Shown here piece by piece: positions 1 through 10,983 of a DNA stretch of 64,000 bases (position 1 is the stretch's first letter; every line of letters starts with the position of its first letter). The stretch spans positions 40,320,001 to 40,384,000 of the forward strand of contig CM069870.1 in assembly GCA_036172665.1 (NCBI GenBank). The letters are read 5' to 3'. Both the position numbers and the translations under genes were made by a program. The notes beneath the pieces were generated by a model. It ran no database searches. It was not told the origin of the DNA and saw only the letters and a list, made by a program, of their open reading frames with translations. Source of the stretch: Prosopocoilus inquinatus. Its lineage: Eukaryota; Arthropoda; Insecta; Coleoptera; Lucanidae.

Positions 1-19
1 TCATGAAACTTATGCTCCG

Positions 20-1372
20 GTGGCACGACTAAGTTCCATCCGGTTGGCACTGGCGGTTGCTGCACGCAGAAAGATGTCAATACGACAATTTGATGTCACG
101 ACAGCTTACCTTAATGGTACACTGGAGGAGGAAATTTTCATGGAGATGCCAGATCTAATGAACGAAGTTCTACATTGTATAGTCAGGTCTGGAAAATTCG
201 AACACGACATCAGGCGCAAAGCACAGGCTGCACTTGATAATCTAGCAGTCGGAAACCGAGTCTGCCGAATGAAAAAGGCTCTTTATGGTCTTAAACAGGC
301 GGGTCGTGCCTGGCACAAGCGGTTAGATAAAGAATTGCGCGACTTAGGAGCAACTCCGACGAAAGGAGACTCATGTGTTTACGTTAAAGGCAAAAACGAC
401 GATCTGATGATCATTGTCGTATATGTCGACGACATTTTAGTTATGTCTTGCAATCTTGAACAGATCAAATGCTTTGGAACAGATATTGGAAGAAGATTTG
501 ACGTGAAGGATATTGGAAAATTGAAAAGATGCTTGGGCATGGATTTCTTGGAAGACAGCGAAGGTATCAAGATTTGTCAAAGAACCTACGTAAATGAAAT
601 TTTGCAGCGGTTCGGAATGCAAGACTGCAAGCCGGTATCAACGCCTCTCGACGTCGGTACAAGATTGACAAAAGGGGATCCTTGGAGGGAAAACGATGGT
701 CCGAAGCCACCCTACCGCGAATTAGTTGGTGCATTGCTGTATCTTTCTGTGGCAACTCGTCCGGATGTGGCCCATACCGCAAGCCTACTCAGCCAATTCA
801 ATGACTGTTTTGACAAAACACATGGGACTGCAGCGAAACGGGCGTTGCGATATCTCAAGGGAACAATGGACATCGGCATCACTTACAGATACGGAAAAGA
901 CAACTTCGAAGGTTTTGCAGATGCAGATTGGGCTGGATCCATCCACGATCGAAGATCTTTCACGGGGTATGCCTTTATAATGAATGGAGGGTGTATCTCA
1001 TGGGATTCTAGAAAACAAAGGACCGTGGCTTTATCCTCAACGGAGGCCGAGTACATGGCTCTCTGTGAAGCCTCCAAGGAAGCTGTACATCTTCGACGTC
1101 TTCTACGTGAGCTTGGAATAAGCGTGGACGTTGTCCGATTATTCAGCGACAATTTTGGAGCTCAAAGGCTTGCGTCCAATCCAGTTTTCCACTCTCGAAC
1201 GAAGCATATAGATATACGACACCACTTCGTTCGTGAGGTCGTCGATACAGGCGTTATCAGCCTCAATCATTTGAGTGCAGAGAGAATGCCAGCTGATGTA
1301 TTGACTAAAGCTCTAACGAAGCCTAAGCATGAGAATTGTGTTGGACTTCTTGGGTTAATTAGAATCCTGTAA
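20..1372 (+). CDS. copia pol fragment: reverse transcriptase and RNase H
   Basis: This open frame of 450 codons is the C-terminal half of a Ty1/copia polyprotein. It starts inside the RT fingers (FDVTTAYLNG, near residue 24), carries the catalytic YVDD box at about 135-138 in the copia context VVYVDDILVM, and ends with the copia RNase H: GFADADWAG near 300, then SSTEAEYMAL, and a closing ADVLTKAL motif. The enzymes copy the element's RNA into cDNA in cytoplasmic particles. There is no stop or frameshift in the visible part, which suggests a fairly young insertion. The Met at 20 is only the first ATG in the window; the true polyprotein start is upstream. Confidence 0.92.
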   Translation: MARLSSIRLALAVAARRKMSIRQFDVTTAYLNGTLEEEIFMEMPDLMNEVLHCIVRSGKFEHDIRRKAQAALDNLAVGNRVCRMKKALYGLKQAGRAWHKRLDKELRDLGATPTKGDSCVYVKGKNDDLMIIVVYVDDILVMSCNLEQIKCFGTDIGRRFDVKDIGKLKRCLGMDFLEDSEGIKICQRTYVNEILQRFGMQDCKPVSTPLDVGTRLTKGDPWRENDGPKPPYRELVGALLYLSVATRPDVAHTASLLSQFNDCFDKTHGTAAKRALRYLKGTMDIGITYRYGKDNFEGFADADWAGSIHDRRSFTGYAFIMNGGCISWDSRKQRTVALSSTEAEYMALCEASKEAVHLRRLLRELGISVDVVRLFSDNFGAQRLASNPVFHSRTKHIDIRHHFVREVVDTGVISLNHLSAERMPADVLTKALTKPKHENCVGLLGLIRIL

Positions 1373-1394
1373 TATTGCTTTCGTCGAGGGGAAG

Positions 1395-1612
1395 TGTTAA
1401 AATTTACATGAAAGCTTGCAGACGACTCAAGCATCGACATTATAGTTATACGAACGCGTCGTCATACCAACGCCAGTAGTATGTTCATCGCTTGTTTAAA
1501 TATACACAATACGTAAAAAGTTGTTGTCAAATGTATGTATGTTAGATGGAACATTAAACTGTTCTTATTACTTCGTCAGTGTATCTCTTTGTGTTCTTCT
1601 TACAACCAAGCA
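1395..1612 (+). repeat. Probable copia 3' LTR
   Basis: A purine-rich tract (GAGGGGAAG, 1386-1394), typical of the plus-strand primer, is followed directly by TGTTAAAAT at 1395, the usual TG start of an LTR. An ATTAAA polyadenylation-like hexamer lies near 1552. The end near CAACCAAGCA (about 1601-1612) is inferred, as no partner LTR is in the window. Confidence 0.55.
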
Positions 1613-1654
1613 CTTCTGCTAAGATAAACAGTGTTGGTAAGTAAATAGGTATGT

Positions 1655-2362
1655 TCATGGGAGTTTAATATTTCAATTAAATTATTGAAAAATGTAGAAA
1701 ATGAAAAGGAACAGCTGCGATGGAGAAAAGAACATATTTTATTATTAATTAGACTGACAGAAGAGAAGCAAGAGATGTTTAAAACTTCCATGAAAGAAAA
1801 TGTATAGATAAAGATCGGCTTTGATATTTCCAAAATGACGGGAAAACTATTTACACATGAACAAGTAGACAATATGTGGAAAGGGTTAAAAAAAACTTAT
1901 AAAAAATCAAAGAACACAATAACAAAAGTGGAAACGATGCAAAAAATACAACCATTTGCAGTGTGCAGCAGTGTGCAACAGCAACAGCAGATTAAAAATA
2001 AATAATGATAATGTATTGCTATGAAGTACAGAATTTTATTATAGTTTTATCATATTTTAGAACAAGATTGTGTACCAGGACCTTCGTCTTCTGTTGTAAC
2101 ATCATTGCCCTCGAGATCTTCCATAGAAACAGGTACATCGAGATCTGCAACAACATCTGCGTTGAGATCTGCAGTTTCTGATAATGAATCAAGCTTTTCA
2201 AATGATGATTCGCCTGTACCTATAGCTTATCAAAGAAAAAAGAGGAAACGTTTTGAAAATGCTGCCCAGAAGCGCCAAGAGGATAAAATGTCAAGATATG
2301 ATGAATTTTTGAAGTTATTCAAAGTCCTAGTGCAGAATGAAACTAAAAACAAAATAGAATAA
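1655..2362 (+). pseudogene. Harbinger Myb/SANT-like accessory protein, two exons, broken
   Basis: From 1721 the plus strand reads as a trihelix Myb/SANT-like domain: Trp, LLLIRLTEEK, then after an in-frame TAG at 1805-1807, the segment KMTGKLFTHEQVDNMWKGLK. A short intron appears to end at the acceptor TATTTTAG near 2060. The second exon is open to 2362 and encodes a Ser/Thr-rich linker, a basic patch (QRKKRKRFE, a likely nuclear signal) and a C-terminal helix (DEFLKLFKVLVQNE) usual in this family. The TAG makes the copy inactive unless it is a sequence error. Function is inferred from family architecture. Confidence 0.55.
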
Positions 2363-2780
2363 TTTAGATTTATTTCAATGTTAGTTTACTTGTTATATAG
2401 CAACTTTTGTGATGTTTCACTTTTCTATCGAGTTTTATTTCTCGTTAAAAAATAAGTCGAATAATGTTAATTTAGTTATTTTATAGCAAGTTGTGATATT
2501 TCAGTTTTCTTGCATTTTGATGTTTTATTTCTCTTTAAGAAATAAGTCGAATAATGTTAGTTTATTTTATAGCAAGTTGTGATGTTTCAGTTTTATGTTA
2601 CCAAGGAAATAAAACACAAGTAGAAAATAGTGTTTTATGAATTTTTTATAAATGTTAATAAATGATATACACAAATACAATTTATTTACATTCTCATGTA
2701 CAGTAAGTTTGCAATATTATCCCTTTTTGTGATTGCAAGATTATTGTGTGGACGATGTAATACGTTTTCAACATTAGGAT

Positions 2781-3845
2781 TTAATAAACGTTCTTCCAAT
2801 ATTTCTGCATCCAGATTAACTCCATTAAGTATGTCATTAGAATCTTGACGTATGTTATGCAAGATGCACTTATGATTATGAGTGGTATTAGGTCCAATCT
2901 AACAGCTTCTAATAACTTTAGACGACGAAATCTGCCTTTCAACAAGGCAAAGGCTTGCTCTATAACCACTGTTTTTGGAATGCTGCATGTTGTAATTCTT
3001 CCGAATATCTGTAAGATGGCCATTATCTTTGTACGGAACAAGTAGTTTCGTTGTTAAAGGATAAGCACTATCTCCCAACAAATGCCCATTATGTGGAAAT
3101 AGTAACTGAGGCCAACATCTGCCCTATTTCTGATCTGCGAAATAAGCACGCATCATGAATGGAACCTGCTTCTCCTGCATAACAGTCAATGAATTTACAC
3201 TTATGATTACAAATGCCCTGTAACAATACTGAGTGAAAGCCCTTGCATTATTTTGCTGTGGTGCTTTAATTAGTATATGTGTTCCAGCTACTGCTCCGAT
3301 TATTCCTACAAGTGTTAATTTATATTTTAATCTATTTAAGTATCCAAAACTTACCGGGAAAACCTGTTTTATTTCTGAAACTATTAATTATTATTCCACA
3401 TTGATTGTCATTTGGCAGGGCTATGATTCTGTAACTGATATTTATTGACAGGAATAGCTTACAAATTCTGTATAAATAGTGCCATGCTGTAGATGTGCTA
3501 ACACCAAACCGATCACTAACTCCTCTAAAAGAAAAGAAACATTGTGTACATACAGTTTGCAAAAAAAAATAAAGAATTTGAATACCGAAAACTTTCAATG
3601 TTCGCCATGAACCACACAGCAATCAGTAGTATTTTTTCTAAGTCAATTGCTGGGTTACCTCCTCTGTAAGGCTTTTCATTCACAGCATGTAATTTAATTA
3701 AAATATTTTCAAATGTCGTAGGGGACATTCTAAATTGCCTGTCGGTATATTGTGGAACAATAATTTCCGCGAAATCGTAAACTTTGTACAGTATTATCGG
3801 TTCTTCATCTTCTTCATCGTCGAAAAATATACTGGCCGCAAATTG
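2781..3845 (-). pseudogene. PIF/Harbinger transposase (DDE_Tnp_4), broken, one 61 bp intron
   Basis: Read on the minus strand from about 3845, an acidic N-terminal segment leads to RQFRMSPTTFENILIKLHA. A clean 61 bp intron (3525-3585, GT to TTTTAG) joins ESFR to GVSDRFGVSTSTAWHYL, restoring phase. Downstream, in shifted frames, are hallmark catalytic-core pieces: FIDCYAGEAGSIHDACLFRRS, LLGDSAYPLTTKLLVPYKDNG and EQAFALLKGRFRRLKLLE. These match Harbinger nucleases in order and spacing. Several frameshifts and stops between about 2960 and 3400 show that it is a pseudogene. It converges with the Myb-like gene. Confidence 0.82.
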
Positions 3846-3892
3846 AATTCTTCCTTGATGTGCTACCTTACCTTTCCAGGAAGATAATCAGA

Positions 3893-5340
3893 TGTTGCAT
3901 CGTGACGTCAGTTTCGACGCATCCGGCAGCTAACAGTCGTGACAGGCGTGGGAGTAATCTCAAACCAACAACAACGACCCAAACAACAAAAAAAAAAAAC
4001 TAACAAAAAGGCGCCACTCAATTTAATTTACTTTCCGCGGGAAATTAAGAAAAACGCGGTACGTCCTTGTTAAACAAATTGTTTTATTTACACAAAAAAA
4101 GAAAAACAGAACAGTGAAAAATTAAACAGTTTACAAAATAAACCACGCAGTACACAAAACAACAAAAAGAAATAAATGCGACACAACAAAATTTAAGTGT
4201 TCATTAAAGTGGCGCGTACAGGCCACAAACAAAAAAAAACAAATTAAGTAATTACGCAACAAACTTACGTTGCAAACAGGAAAAGAAAAAGGATTGATTC
4301 AAATCCCTCGTAAGGGGTCCTCTACTCGTAAGGGTGACGTTCGAGGTAAAACAAGCGTTCGTTGTTCGCAACAATAATCAATTAAAAAACAAATAAAAAG
4401 GTCCGACCTTGTCCGTTGGTCAGTTAGGCGGTCCCAAATTTTCCTCGGGCCGCAACACGTCAGCCACGGAGAGGGCCAATCGACGAGTCTCGGGTCGAGT
4501 CCGTCGGCGGAAGGTAATTTCTACACTTCTCGCAGAAATTTCGATATCCCAAACGCAAAAAGGGAGGGGGGGAAGAAAAAGCCTGAAGAAAGAAACAAAT
4601 ATGCCCCCCATTACACACGAATCAAACAATTTCCCACACTTATTAACTCACCTGCCCTAACAAGCAGGCTTTCTGAGGAAAACGCAAAACAAGCGTTTAT
4701 TGCTGCAGCAATCGCACAGGATCCGGTCAAAGCCGAAGGGGAATTTGTCCACGCAGAGGACGAATTTACGCACAACACCGAGTGAAAATCACTCACCCAA
4801 CACACAAATTACTTGCGATCACTGCGGGAATTAATTTGGGAATCAATCCAGAACTTGGTTCGTGGTAACGAGTTAAAACGGGGAGAACGGGGGAGAACAT
4901 TCCAAAATCATACCAATGAACCAATCCCAATAAGTGTCTGACTAAGCCTCAGCCAATCAATTCGAAGGTCATAGTTCGTTTCACACGGCGGTAGAGATTG
5001 CGACATAGAATGAAATCGAAATTATAACTGACTAAGCAAGAAAAAAAAGGAACAAAAAAAAAACGCGTCAAGCCGACGCCGCGTGAAAGCCCATAAAGCG
5101 AATTGAAAACAGCCTAACACTTTTCCCTGGGTAAAATAAACAAACGTATTTTCTCAAAGAACACGAAGTCGTAAAGCAAGCGCGGAGAATGTGTAATTAA
5201 GCGCAGCCCGAAACGAGCGGCGTTGTAAAAGAGATCTGCGTCGGCGATAAAAAAACACCGCAAATGCGACGAAAGGTTGATTTCGCCAGCACGCCGGCGG
5301 CTAGCCTGAAAACACATCTATTTTTAACTCGCAATACAAC
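3893..5340 (-). repeat. 1.4 kb LTR-like repeat, copy 1, with primer-binding-site-like block
   Basis: This stretch shares an ordered series of blocks with 27045-28470 in the same orientation: GTGAC, then GTTTCG-CG-CCGGC, an A/C-rich tract, GGCGCCACT (here 4008-4016), AATTAAGAAAAA, and GTCCGACCT. Read on the minus strand, TGGCGCC resembles a retrotransposon primer-binding site next to an LTR end, and a TATA-like CTTTATGGGC lies near 5093. This suggests a minus-strand LTR plus a short leader. No long coding frame is present. Both copies stop at the same leader point, which is odd for random truncation, so a non-autonomous element is possible. Confidence 0.4.
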
Positions 5341-6340
5341 ATACAGGGTGGCTCAAAACAACCGGGGAAATTTGCACGGTAACAGATGTCAAGTTTTACT
5401 GGAGGTGATTTTTCTTTTTACAGGTTTATTCTTAGAAACGGATACATATTGCCCTACTCCATTCAGGCAGAAATGCAGATTACAGGGAAATTCTCTTTTT
5501 GTGTTAAATAAGAATGTTTGGTCATTTTCCGAAATGAAATGAATTTCTAGACCAAAATTTTGGCGCGGAAACTGATATTTACATAATTATAAGCTTATTT
5601 AATTTTCTTATAACAGTAAAACACAGTTACGACATGTTTTAGTTTTCTTGCATTTTCTGGCATTTTAATAACTGAAATATGCTACTTGGGAATATTTAAG
5701 CTGATTTTAATGAAAGATGGGATATTATTCTTACAATTTTCAAACAAGTTTTCATTACTTGAGGAAGTGTTTCTTATTGTAATTGTCACTTTTGACGTTT
5801 AATTTTTACTTTGGTGGATATTTGTAATGTTTCGTGTGGTTAGGTACATTTTTGTTTACCGTGCAATTATGCGTTTATCTTCTTCAGCGTATTCTGCATT
5901 TATCTTGTTCTGTTAACACTTCTTTTTTCATAAATGAAGTTGAACACCTCGATACTCCATTATATTTAGCTCTTCCCCTCGAGTCTAATTTACAAAAATT
6001 GCGCAAAAACTGTTTTGACCGTGTAGTTACTATGACAACGTGACTGCATTGCAAATGATTTGCAAATTACAACGTCGGTAACGACTTATAAGTCCTTTTT
6101 CGTGAATGATCCCCTGAGAATAATTAATAATTAAACTTCAATACATTTTCTTATTTTTCGTAATCACGTTGCTATGGCGAAGTTATTTAATTATTCGACT
6201 TATTTTCGATCTGTCAAAAGCAACTTTCATTTCTTGATTATTCCATACTCGAAGTATCTTTTTCGATTATCGTATTTATTCATTTCCTTCCCATCCTACT
6301 AAGTTACTTTATAAGAAGCATAGTTAGAAATAATTTTTAA
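5341..6340. other. Unclassified AT-rich DNA with one transposon-like terminus
   Basis: At 5344 the motif CAGGGTGGCTCAAAACAACC resembles the CAGGGTG termini common on insect TIR elements, but I found no inverted partner. The rest is AT-rich with short open frames lacking recognisable domains. Confidence 0.3.
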
Positions 6341-6345
6341 TTAAC

Positions 6346-6621
6346 ATGGTTGTTAATTTGTGGCACATTTTTGAGTCGAAAAATGATCCAATCGCCTTAT
6401 TAGCAAAATTAGTTGAGTGGTGTCTAATCCCTGACGTGGGTTTCTACTTTTGTTCAAATTGTGGTGCACCATTGAAACTTGAAAGTGACAAAGAGACGTA
6501 AGAAGCTCTATAATAAATTTTTCTCAGATATTTGATTAAAATTATATGATTTTTTAGACCTGATGAGATATACGAATTTGAAATTGGAAAGAGCGAATCT
6601 ACGACGCGCACAGATTCATAA
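6346..6621 (+). CDS. Candidate two-exon small protein with a zinc-ribbon-like motif
   Basis: An ATG at 6346 opens a frame whose first exon (6346-6497) encodes WCLIPDVGFYFCSNCGAPLK, a single CxxC knuckle. A GTAAGA donor at 6498 and a TTTTTTAG acceptor ending at 6557 bound a 60 bp intron; the second exon (6558-6621) continues in phase for 20 more residues to TAA, giving about 71 residues. The CxxC segment resembles the N-terminal ribbon of IS1595/Merlin-type transposases, but no catalytic domain follows. It could be a truncated transposase relic or chance. I do not recognise a function. Confidence 0.28.
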
Positions 6622-7509
6622 TACACATGCAATTTGCGTCAACTTTTCTTTAATTTCTGAGCAAGCTGGATGTCCGTAGGTCCCAACTATTTTTGCAGGG
6701 TGCCCATTATGATTGGGTTTGATATTGGCAGGGTTGCTTTCGTTTTCTGTGTATACAGGGAGATTCTGGCAACCTATTCATTAAAATTTTACGGACTTCC
6801 TCTTTGAATGTCCATTTCATATTTTGCAGTTATAAGTTACCGATACTAATCTATTAGAATATAATATTTTCAACTTTTGGGCACTTCCGCTTGTACCGGA
6901 AGTTGCTGTCAACTTTCTTATTTTAAATAGAATACCCCATTTTTTATTGCATTTTTGAAATCTTCATGAAATCCTAAAAATGTTTTGTGATACAAGAGAA
7001 ATTAGCCGCTTTAGAGGTATTTCCATTTTTTAAAAAAAGTTCAAAGTTGCAGTGCCTTGTTTATGACGCTGCCATCTTTGTGTAAATTATTAGTGATTAC
7101 TAGGCTTAGGATAATTGTGCGTTTGCATAATTGCATATGCAAATGCATATTTGGAACATTTTTATACATAAATGCATATTTTAACTTTTTAGGGCATTAA
7201 TGCATAATTTCCTGCATTTTTTGTTTTAATTGCAAATGTGCGATTATTTCTTATTGCCAAGTGCAAACTGACATTTTATAGCAGACAATCTGAACAACCA
7301 GTGTTTCAAAATCAGAATACTTGGAAATAATAAGAGGATTAACAGTGTATGAAAACCGCCATTGTTTACTGCGACCGCACATTATCCCACGAATTTCCAA
7401 GTATTTTGTCCGCGTTAATAGTACTCGTACAGACCATGGTATGGGGTAGCTCTCTTTCTAATTTTACCAGGAAATTCTGCAGAAAATTTCATCAACCTTT
7501 AGTAGTTGT

Positions 7510-8878
7510 ATGCTGATTGCAATAGGATTAACATCTCTCAAGATGCCAAAAGAAAAAAAGTGTGTAAGTGCAATTTTAAACCAGTTTGTGAAGGACTACG
7601 ATGATTTTATAACGGATGGGCGTCTATTATTTTGTAAATACTGCGAGGTTCATGTTACGGCAACCAAAAAGTTTCAGGTCACGCAGCATCTTCAAACCGG
7701 AAAGCATGCAAGTAATAAAAATCGCAAAAGGGGAAATAACAAACGGCAAGTGTTAATTTCTAATTTACCGACGTCTGGACCTAAACGTTCAGAATTCAAT
7801 GCAGAATTTGTAAGGCTTTTATTTGCGCAGACATCCCATTAGCTAAGTTAAAAAATGAAGTGCTTTGCCATTTTTTGGAAAAGTATACAAAGCAAAATAT
7901 TCCAGATGAATCGACATTAAGAAAAAATTATGTTTCTGAATTGTTTACATTAACATTTGATAAATTAAGAGCAAAAGTAAAGGATCATTCTATTTGGGTG
8001 TCGTTGGATGAAACAACCGATGAAGAACAAAGATGCATAGGAAATTTTGTGTTTGGTATATTAGGGGTTCCTGAAGAAAAAGATAAATCATATCTGCTGA
8101 CTTTAAAAGTGTTGGACAAAGTAAATCATTCAACAGTCGCTGCTTTTTTCAACGACTCTTTAAGTTTATTGTGGCCGTCTGGAATTTTATATGAAAAAGT
8201 GCTAGCGGTTTGTAGTGATGCTGCACCATATATGTGCAAAACAATGCGGGGACTGCAGGTTTTATACCCAAACATGATACATGTGACCTGTTTAGCACAT
8301 GGCTTACATCGAGTAGCTGATTTAGTTCGTAATCTTTATTCAAATATTAATGTGCTAATATCATCTGTGAAAAAGATTTTCCTTAAGGCACCAAGTCGTA
8401 TTCAGAAGTTTCGGGAAATTTCGGGTGACATTCCACTTCCACCTGCGCCAATCATTACAAGACGGGGAAGTTGGAACGACGCTGCTGTGTAGTACGCTGA
8501 AAATTTTGAAATTGTGAAGAAAATTGTTGATGAATTCGACTCTGAGGAAGCGCAGTGCATCGAAGAAGCACAGAGTATTCTGAGAAAAAAAGGTATTCGA
8601 GAAGATTTAATTTTTATTCGAGCTAATCTGGCATTTCGACTGCAATCTCCAAGCTAGAAGCTAAGGATCTATCTTTACAAGAAAGCATTCAAATAGTAGA
8701 ACATGTAGTTAACGGTTTAGCAAAACTCAAGAAAAATGTTTTTATCAATAAATTAAACGAAGTGCTGTCAAAGAATACGGGCTATCAGCAACTGAAGATT
8801 ATAAGTGAAGTGTTGCAAAATGAATCGACCCTTAATGAAAAAAACGAACATTTAAGTATCAATGACGTTGTAAATTAA
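7510..8878 (+). pseudogene. hAT transposase with BED/CGGBP1-like zinc finger, left copy, frameshifted
   Basis: The frame starts at 7510 with a CxxC...H...H finger (FCKYCEVHVTATKKFQVTQHL...GKH), the BED/CGGBP1-like DNA-binding module of hAT proteins. The right-hand copy shows that one base is missing here near 7806: the frame ends at 7842 and resumes from about 7850 to 8492. The second part holds the RNase H-like core, with WVSLDETTDEEQRCIGNFV (first catalytic Asp) and VCSDAAPYM (second). After a stop at 8490-8492 coding similarity continues (EDLIFIRANLAF, NEVLSKNTGYQQLK) to a stop at 8876-8878. At least two disruptions make it inactive. Confidence 0.8.
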
Positions 8879-9000
8879 ATAAAAAAAAAAGTTTTTGTTT
8901 TTTGTAGCAAAATAATGAAAAATGTGGTAACATAAAAAATATTATTTATTCTATAAAAGTTAATTTTTAATGCATATTTAAGTGCATATTTTTGATGATT

Positions 9001-9960
9001 TTAGTGCATATGTGCATACATATTTTGAAGTTTTTTTAATGCATGCACATATTCCCGAAACTTCTGAATACGACTTGGTGCCTTAAGGAAAATCTTTTTC
9101 ACAAATGATATTAGCACATTAACATTTGAATAAAGATTACGAACTAAATCAGCTACTCGATATAAGCCATGTGCTAAACAGGTCACATGTATCATGTTTG
9201 GGTATAAAACCTGCAGTCCCCGCATTGTTTTGCACATATATGGTGCAGCATCACTACAAACCGCTAGCACTTTTTCATATAAAATTCCAGACGGCCACAA
9301 TAAACTTAAAGAGTCGTTGAAAAAAGCAGCGACTGTTGAATGATTTACTTTGTCCAACACTTTTAAAGTCAGCAGATATGATTTATTTTCTTCTTCAGGA
9401 ACCCCTAATATACCAAACACAAAATTTCCTATGCATCTTTGTTCTTCATCGGTTGTTTCATCCAACGACACCCAAATAGAATGATCCTTCACTTTTGCTC
9501 TTAATTTATCCAATGTTAATGTAAACAATTCAGAAACATATTTTTTTCTTAATGTCGATTCATCTGGAATATTTTGCTTTGCATACTTTTCCAAAAAATG
9601 GCAAAGAACTTCATTTTTTAACTTAGCTAATGGGATGTCTGCGCAAATAAAAGCCTTACAAAGTTCTGCATTGAATTCTGAACGTTTAGGTCCAGACGTC
9701 GGTAAATTAGAAATTAACACTTGCCGTTCGTTATTTCCCCTTTTGCGATTTTTATTACTTGCATGGTTTCCGATTTGAAGATGCTGCGTGACTTGAAACT
9801 TTTTGGTTGCCGTAACATGAACCTCGCAGTATTTACAAAATAACAGACGCCCATCCGTTATAAAATCATCGTAGTCCTTCACAAACTGGTTTAAAATTGC
9901 ACTTACACACTTTTTTTCTTTTGGCGTCTTGAGAGATGGTAATCCTATTGCAATCAGCAT
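9001..9960 (-). CDS. hAT transposase, right copy, open but C-terminally truncated
   Basis: This 319-codon frame is the inverted duplicate of 7510-8430 without its frameshift: the segment NAELCKAFICADIPLAKLKN reads straight through where the left copy breaks. It has the N-terminal zinc finger (about residues 42-70) and the catalytic-core motifs WVSLDETTDEE and VCSDAAPYM. It lacks the C-terminal insertion/dimerisation region present downstream of the left copy; after FRE the sequence switches to junction DNA. Truncation makes autonomous activity unlikely. The ATG at 9960 matches the left copy's start. Confidence 0.8.
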   Translation of the reverse strand: MLIAIGLPSLKTPKEKKCVSAILNQFVKDYDDFITDGRLLFCKYCEVHVTATKKFQVTQHLQIGNHASNKNRKRGNNERQVLISNLPTSGPKRSEFNAELCKAFICADIPLAKLKNEVLCHFLEKYAKQNIPDESTLRKKYVSELFTLTLDKLRAKVKDHSIWVSLDETTDEEQRCIGNFVFGILGVPEEENKSYLLTLKVLDKVNHSTVAAFFNDSLSLLWPSGILYEKVLAVCSDAAPYMCKTMRGLQVLYPNMIHVTCLAHGLYRVADLVRNLYSNVNVLISFVKKIFLKAPSRIQKFREYVHALKKLQNMYAHMH

Positions 9961-10983
9961 ACAACTACTGAAGGTTGATGAAATTTTCTGCAGAATTTCT
10001 TGGTAAAATTAGAAAGAGAGCTACCCCATACCATGGTCTGTACGAGTACTATTAACGCGGACAAAATACTTGGAAATTCGTGGGATAATGTGCGGTAGCA
10101 GTAAACAATGGCGGTTTTCATACACTGTTAATCCTCTTATCATTTCCAAGTATTCTGATTTTGAAACACTGGTTGTTCAGATTGTCTGCTATAAAATGTC
10201 AGTTTGCACTTGGCAATAAGAAATAATCGCACATTTGCAATTAAAACAAAAAAATGCAGGAAATTATGCATTAATGCCCTAAAAAGTTAAAATATGCATT
10301 TATGTATAAAAATGTTCCAAATAATTATCCATTATTTTATATTTTATATTATTATCCATAATTATCCTAAGCCTAGTGATTACTTTCTATTGTATCTAAG
10401 TATTAACGTATTATCCTCGATATAACAATTTTTTTTTAACTTCTTGAATTATCGATTTTTTTTATCATCAAATACATTTAATATGTCTGTCTTTGAATAA
10501 TCATTTTTTTATTCTTCGCAGCGATTAAATTGTTTTTTTTTAATTCCTACTATACGGATCAAGTGCAAAACTGAAAGTGATCTGAAAGAATGGTACTGTA
10601 TCCTATTACAGGCCAAAAATTGGCATCGTGGTTTTTGTTGCACAAAGACTGCAGTATCATAAACAAGGTTCTGTAAGTCTGAGCTTTCTTTTAAAAATGG
10701 AAATACCTTGGAAACGGTTAATTTTTCTTGTATCACATGTTGCACTAAATATTTTTAGAATCCTATAGAGATTTCAAAAATGAAAAAAGCTGGGGTATTC
10801 CATTTAAAATAAGAGGGTTGATAGGAACTTCCGGTATAAGCGGAAGTGTCCGTAAATTGAATATATTATATTTTTATAGATCCTTATCGTTAACTTATAA
10901 CTGCAAAATATGAAACAGAAATTCAAAGGAGAAGTCCGTAAACTTTTAATGAATGGGTTGCCTGAATCTCCCTGTATAGTATT

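Larger units (their letters stand above)
1..1612 (+). mobile_element. Ty1/copia retrotransposon, 3' portion
   Basis: The window opens inside a copia-type pol gene (reverse transcriptase and RNase H), followed by a purine tract at 1386-1394 and a probable 3' LTR from 1395. Gag, protease, integrase and the 5' LTR lie outside the window, so target-site duplication and LTR divergence cannot be judged. The 3' limit near 1612 is approximate because only one LTR is visible. Confidence 0.85.
1650..3870. mobile_element. PIF/Harbinger DNA transposon, degenerate
   Basis: Two converging coding regions define this element: a Myb/SANT-like DNA-binding protein on the plus strand (1655-2362) and a Harbinger DDE transposase on the minus strand (2781-3845). 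This two-gene make-up is characteristic of the PIF/Harbinger superfamily, in which the Myb-like partner helps the nuclease reach the nucleus and the element ends. Terminal repeats and the expected 3 bp duplication were not found, so the limits are approximate. Both genes contain stops or frameshifts. Confidence 0.7.
7101..10375. mobile_element. hAT transposon, palindromic composite of two inverted copies
   Basis: The 3275 bp unit begins TAGGCTTAGGATAATT at 7101 and ends with its inverse AATTATCCTAAGCCTA at 10375. It is flanked by a perfect 8 bp duplication, GTGATTAC, at 7093-7100 and 10376-10383, the hAT hallmark. The two halves are nearly identical inverted copies of the 5' end and transposase gene (left about 7101-8440, right about 9040-10375). 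The left copy alone keeps the gene's 3' part. TGCATAT motifs are dense just inside both ends (about 7120-7210 and 10250-10310) and at the central junction (8970-9050), probably transposase-binding subterminal repeats. Confidence 0.9.
6753..10982. mobile_element. Fold-back TIR element (CAGGGAGATTC termini) interrupted by a hAT insertion
   Basis: The left end at about 6755 (TATACAGGGAGATTC) is the reverse complement of the right end near 10978 (GAATCTCCCTGTATA). Inversion continues inward for about 300 bp: the segment with CATATTTTGCAGTTATAAGTT recurs inverted near 10890, and CACTTCCGCTTGTACCGGAAG recurs near 10835. TATA flanks both sides, consistent with a TA target. Removing the hAT palindrome (7101-10375 plus one TSD) leaves an element of about 0.95 kb. 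The pre-insertion sequence GATTGGGTT...TGTGTATA occurs on both sides, at 6713 and 11006. Confidence 0.65.

Noticed and set aside
1600..1872. 90-codon minus-strand frame
   Set aside because: Antisense to the Myb/SANT-like coding region, which has the family signature.
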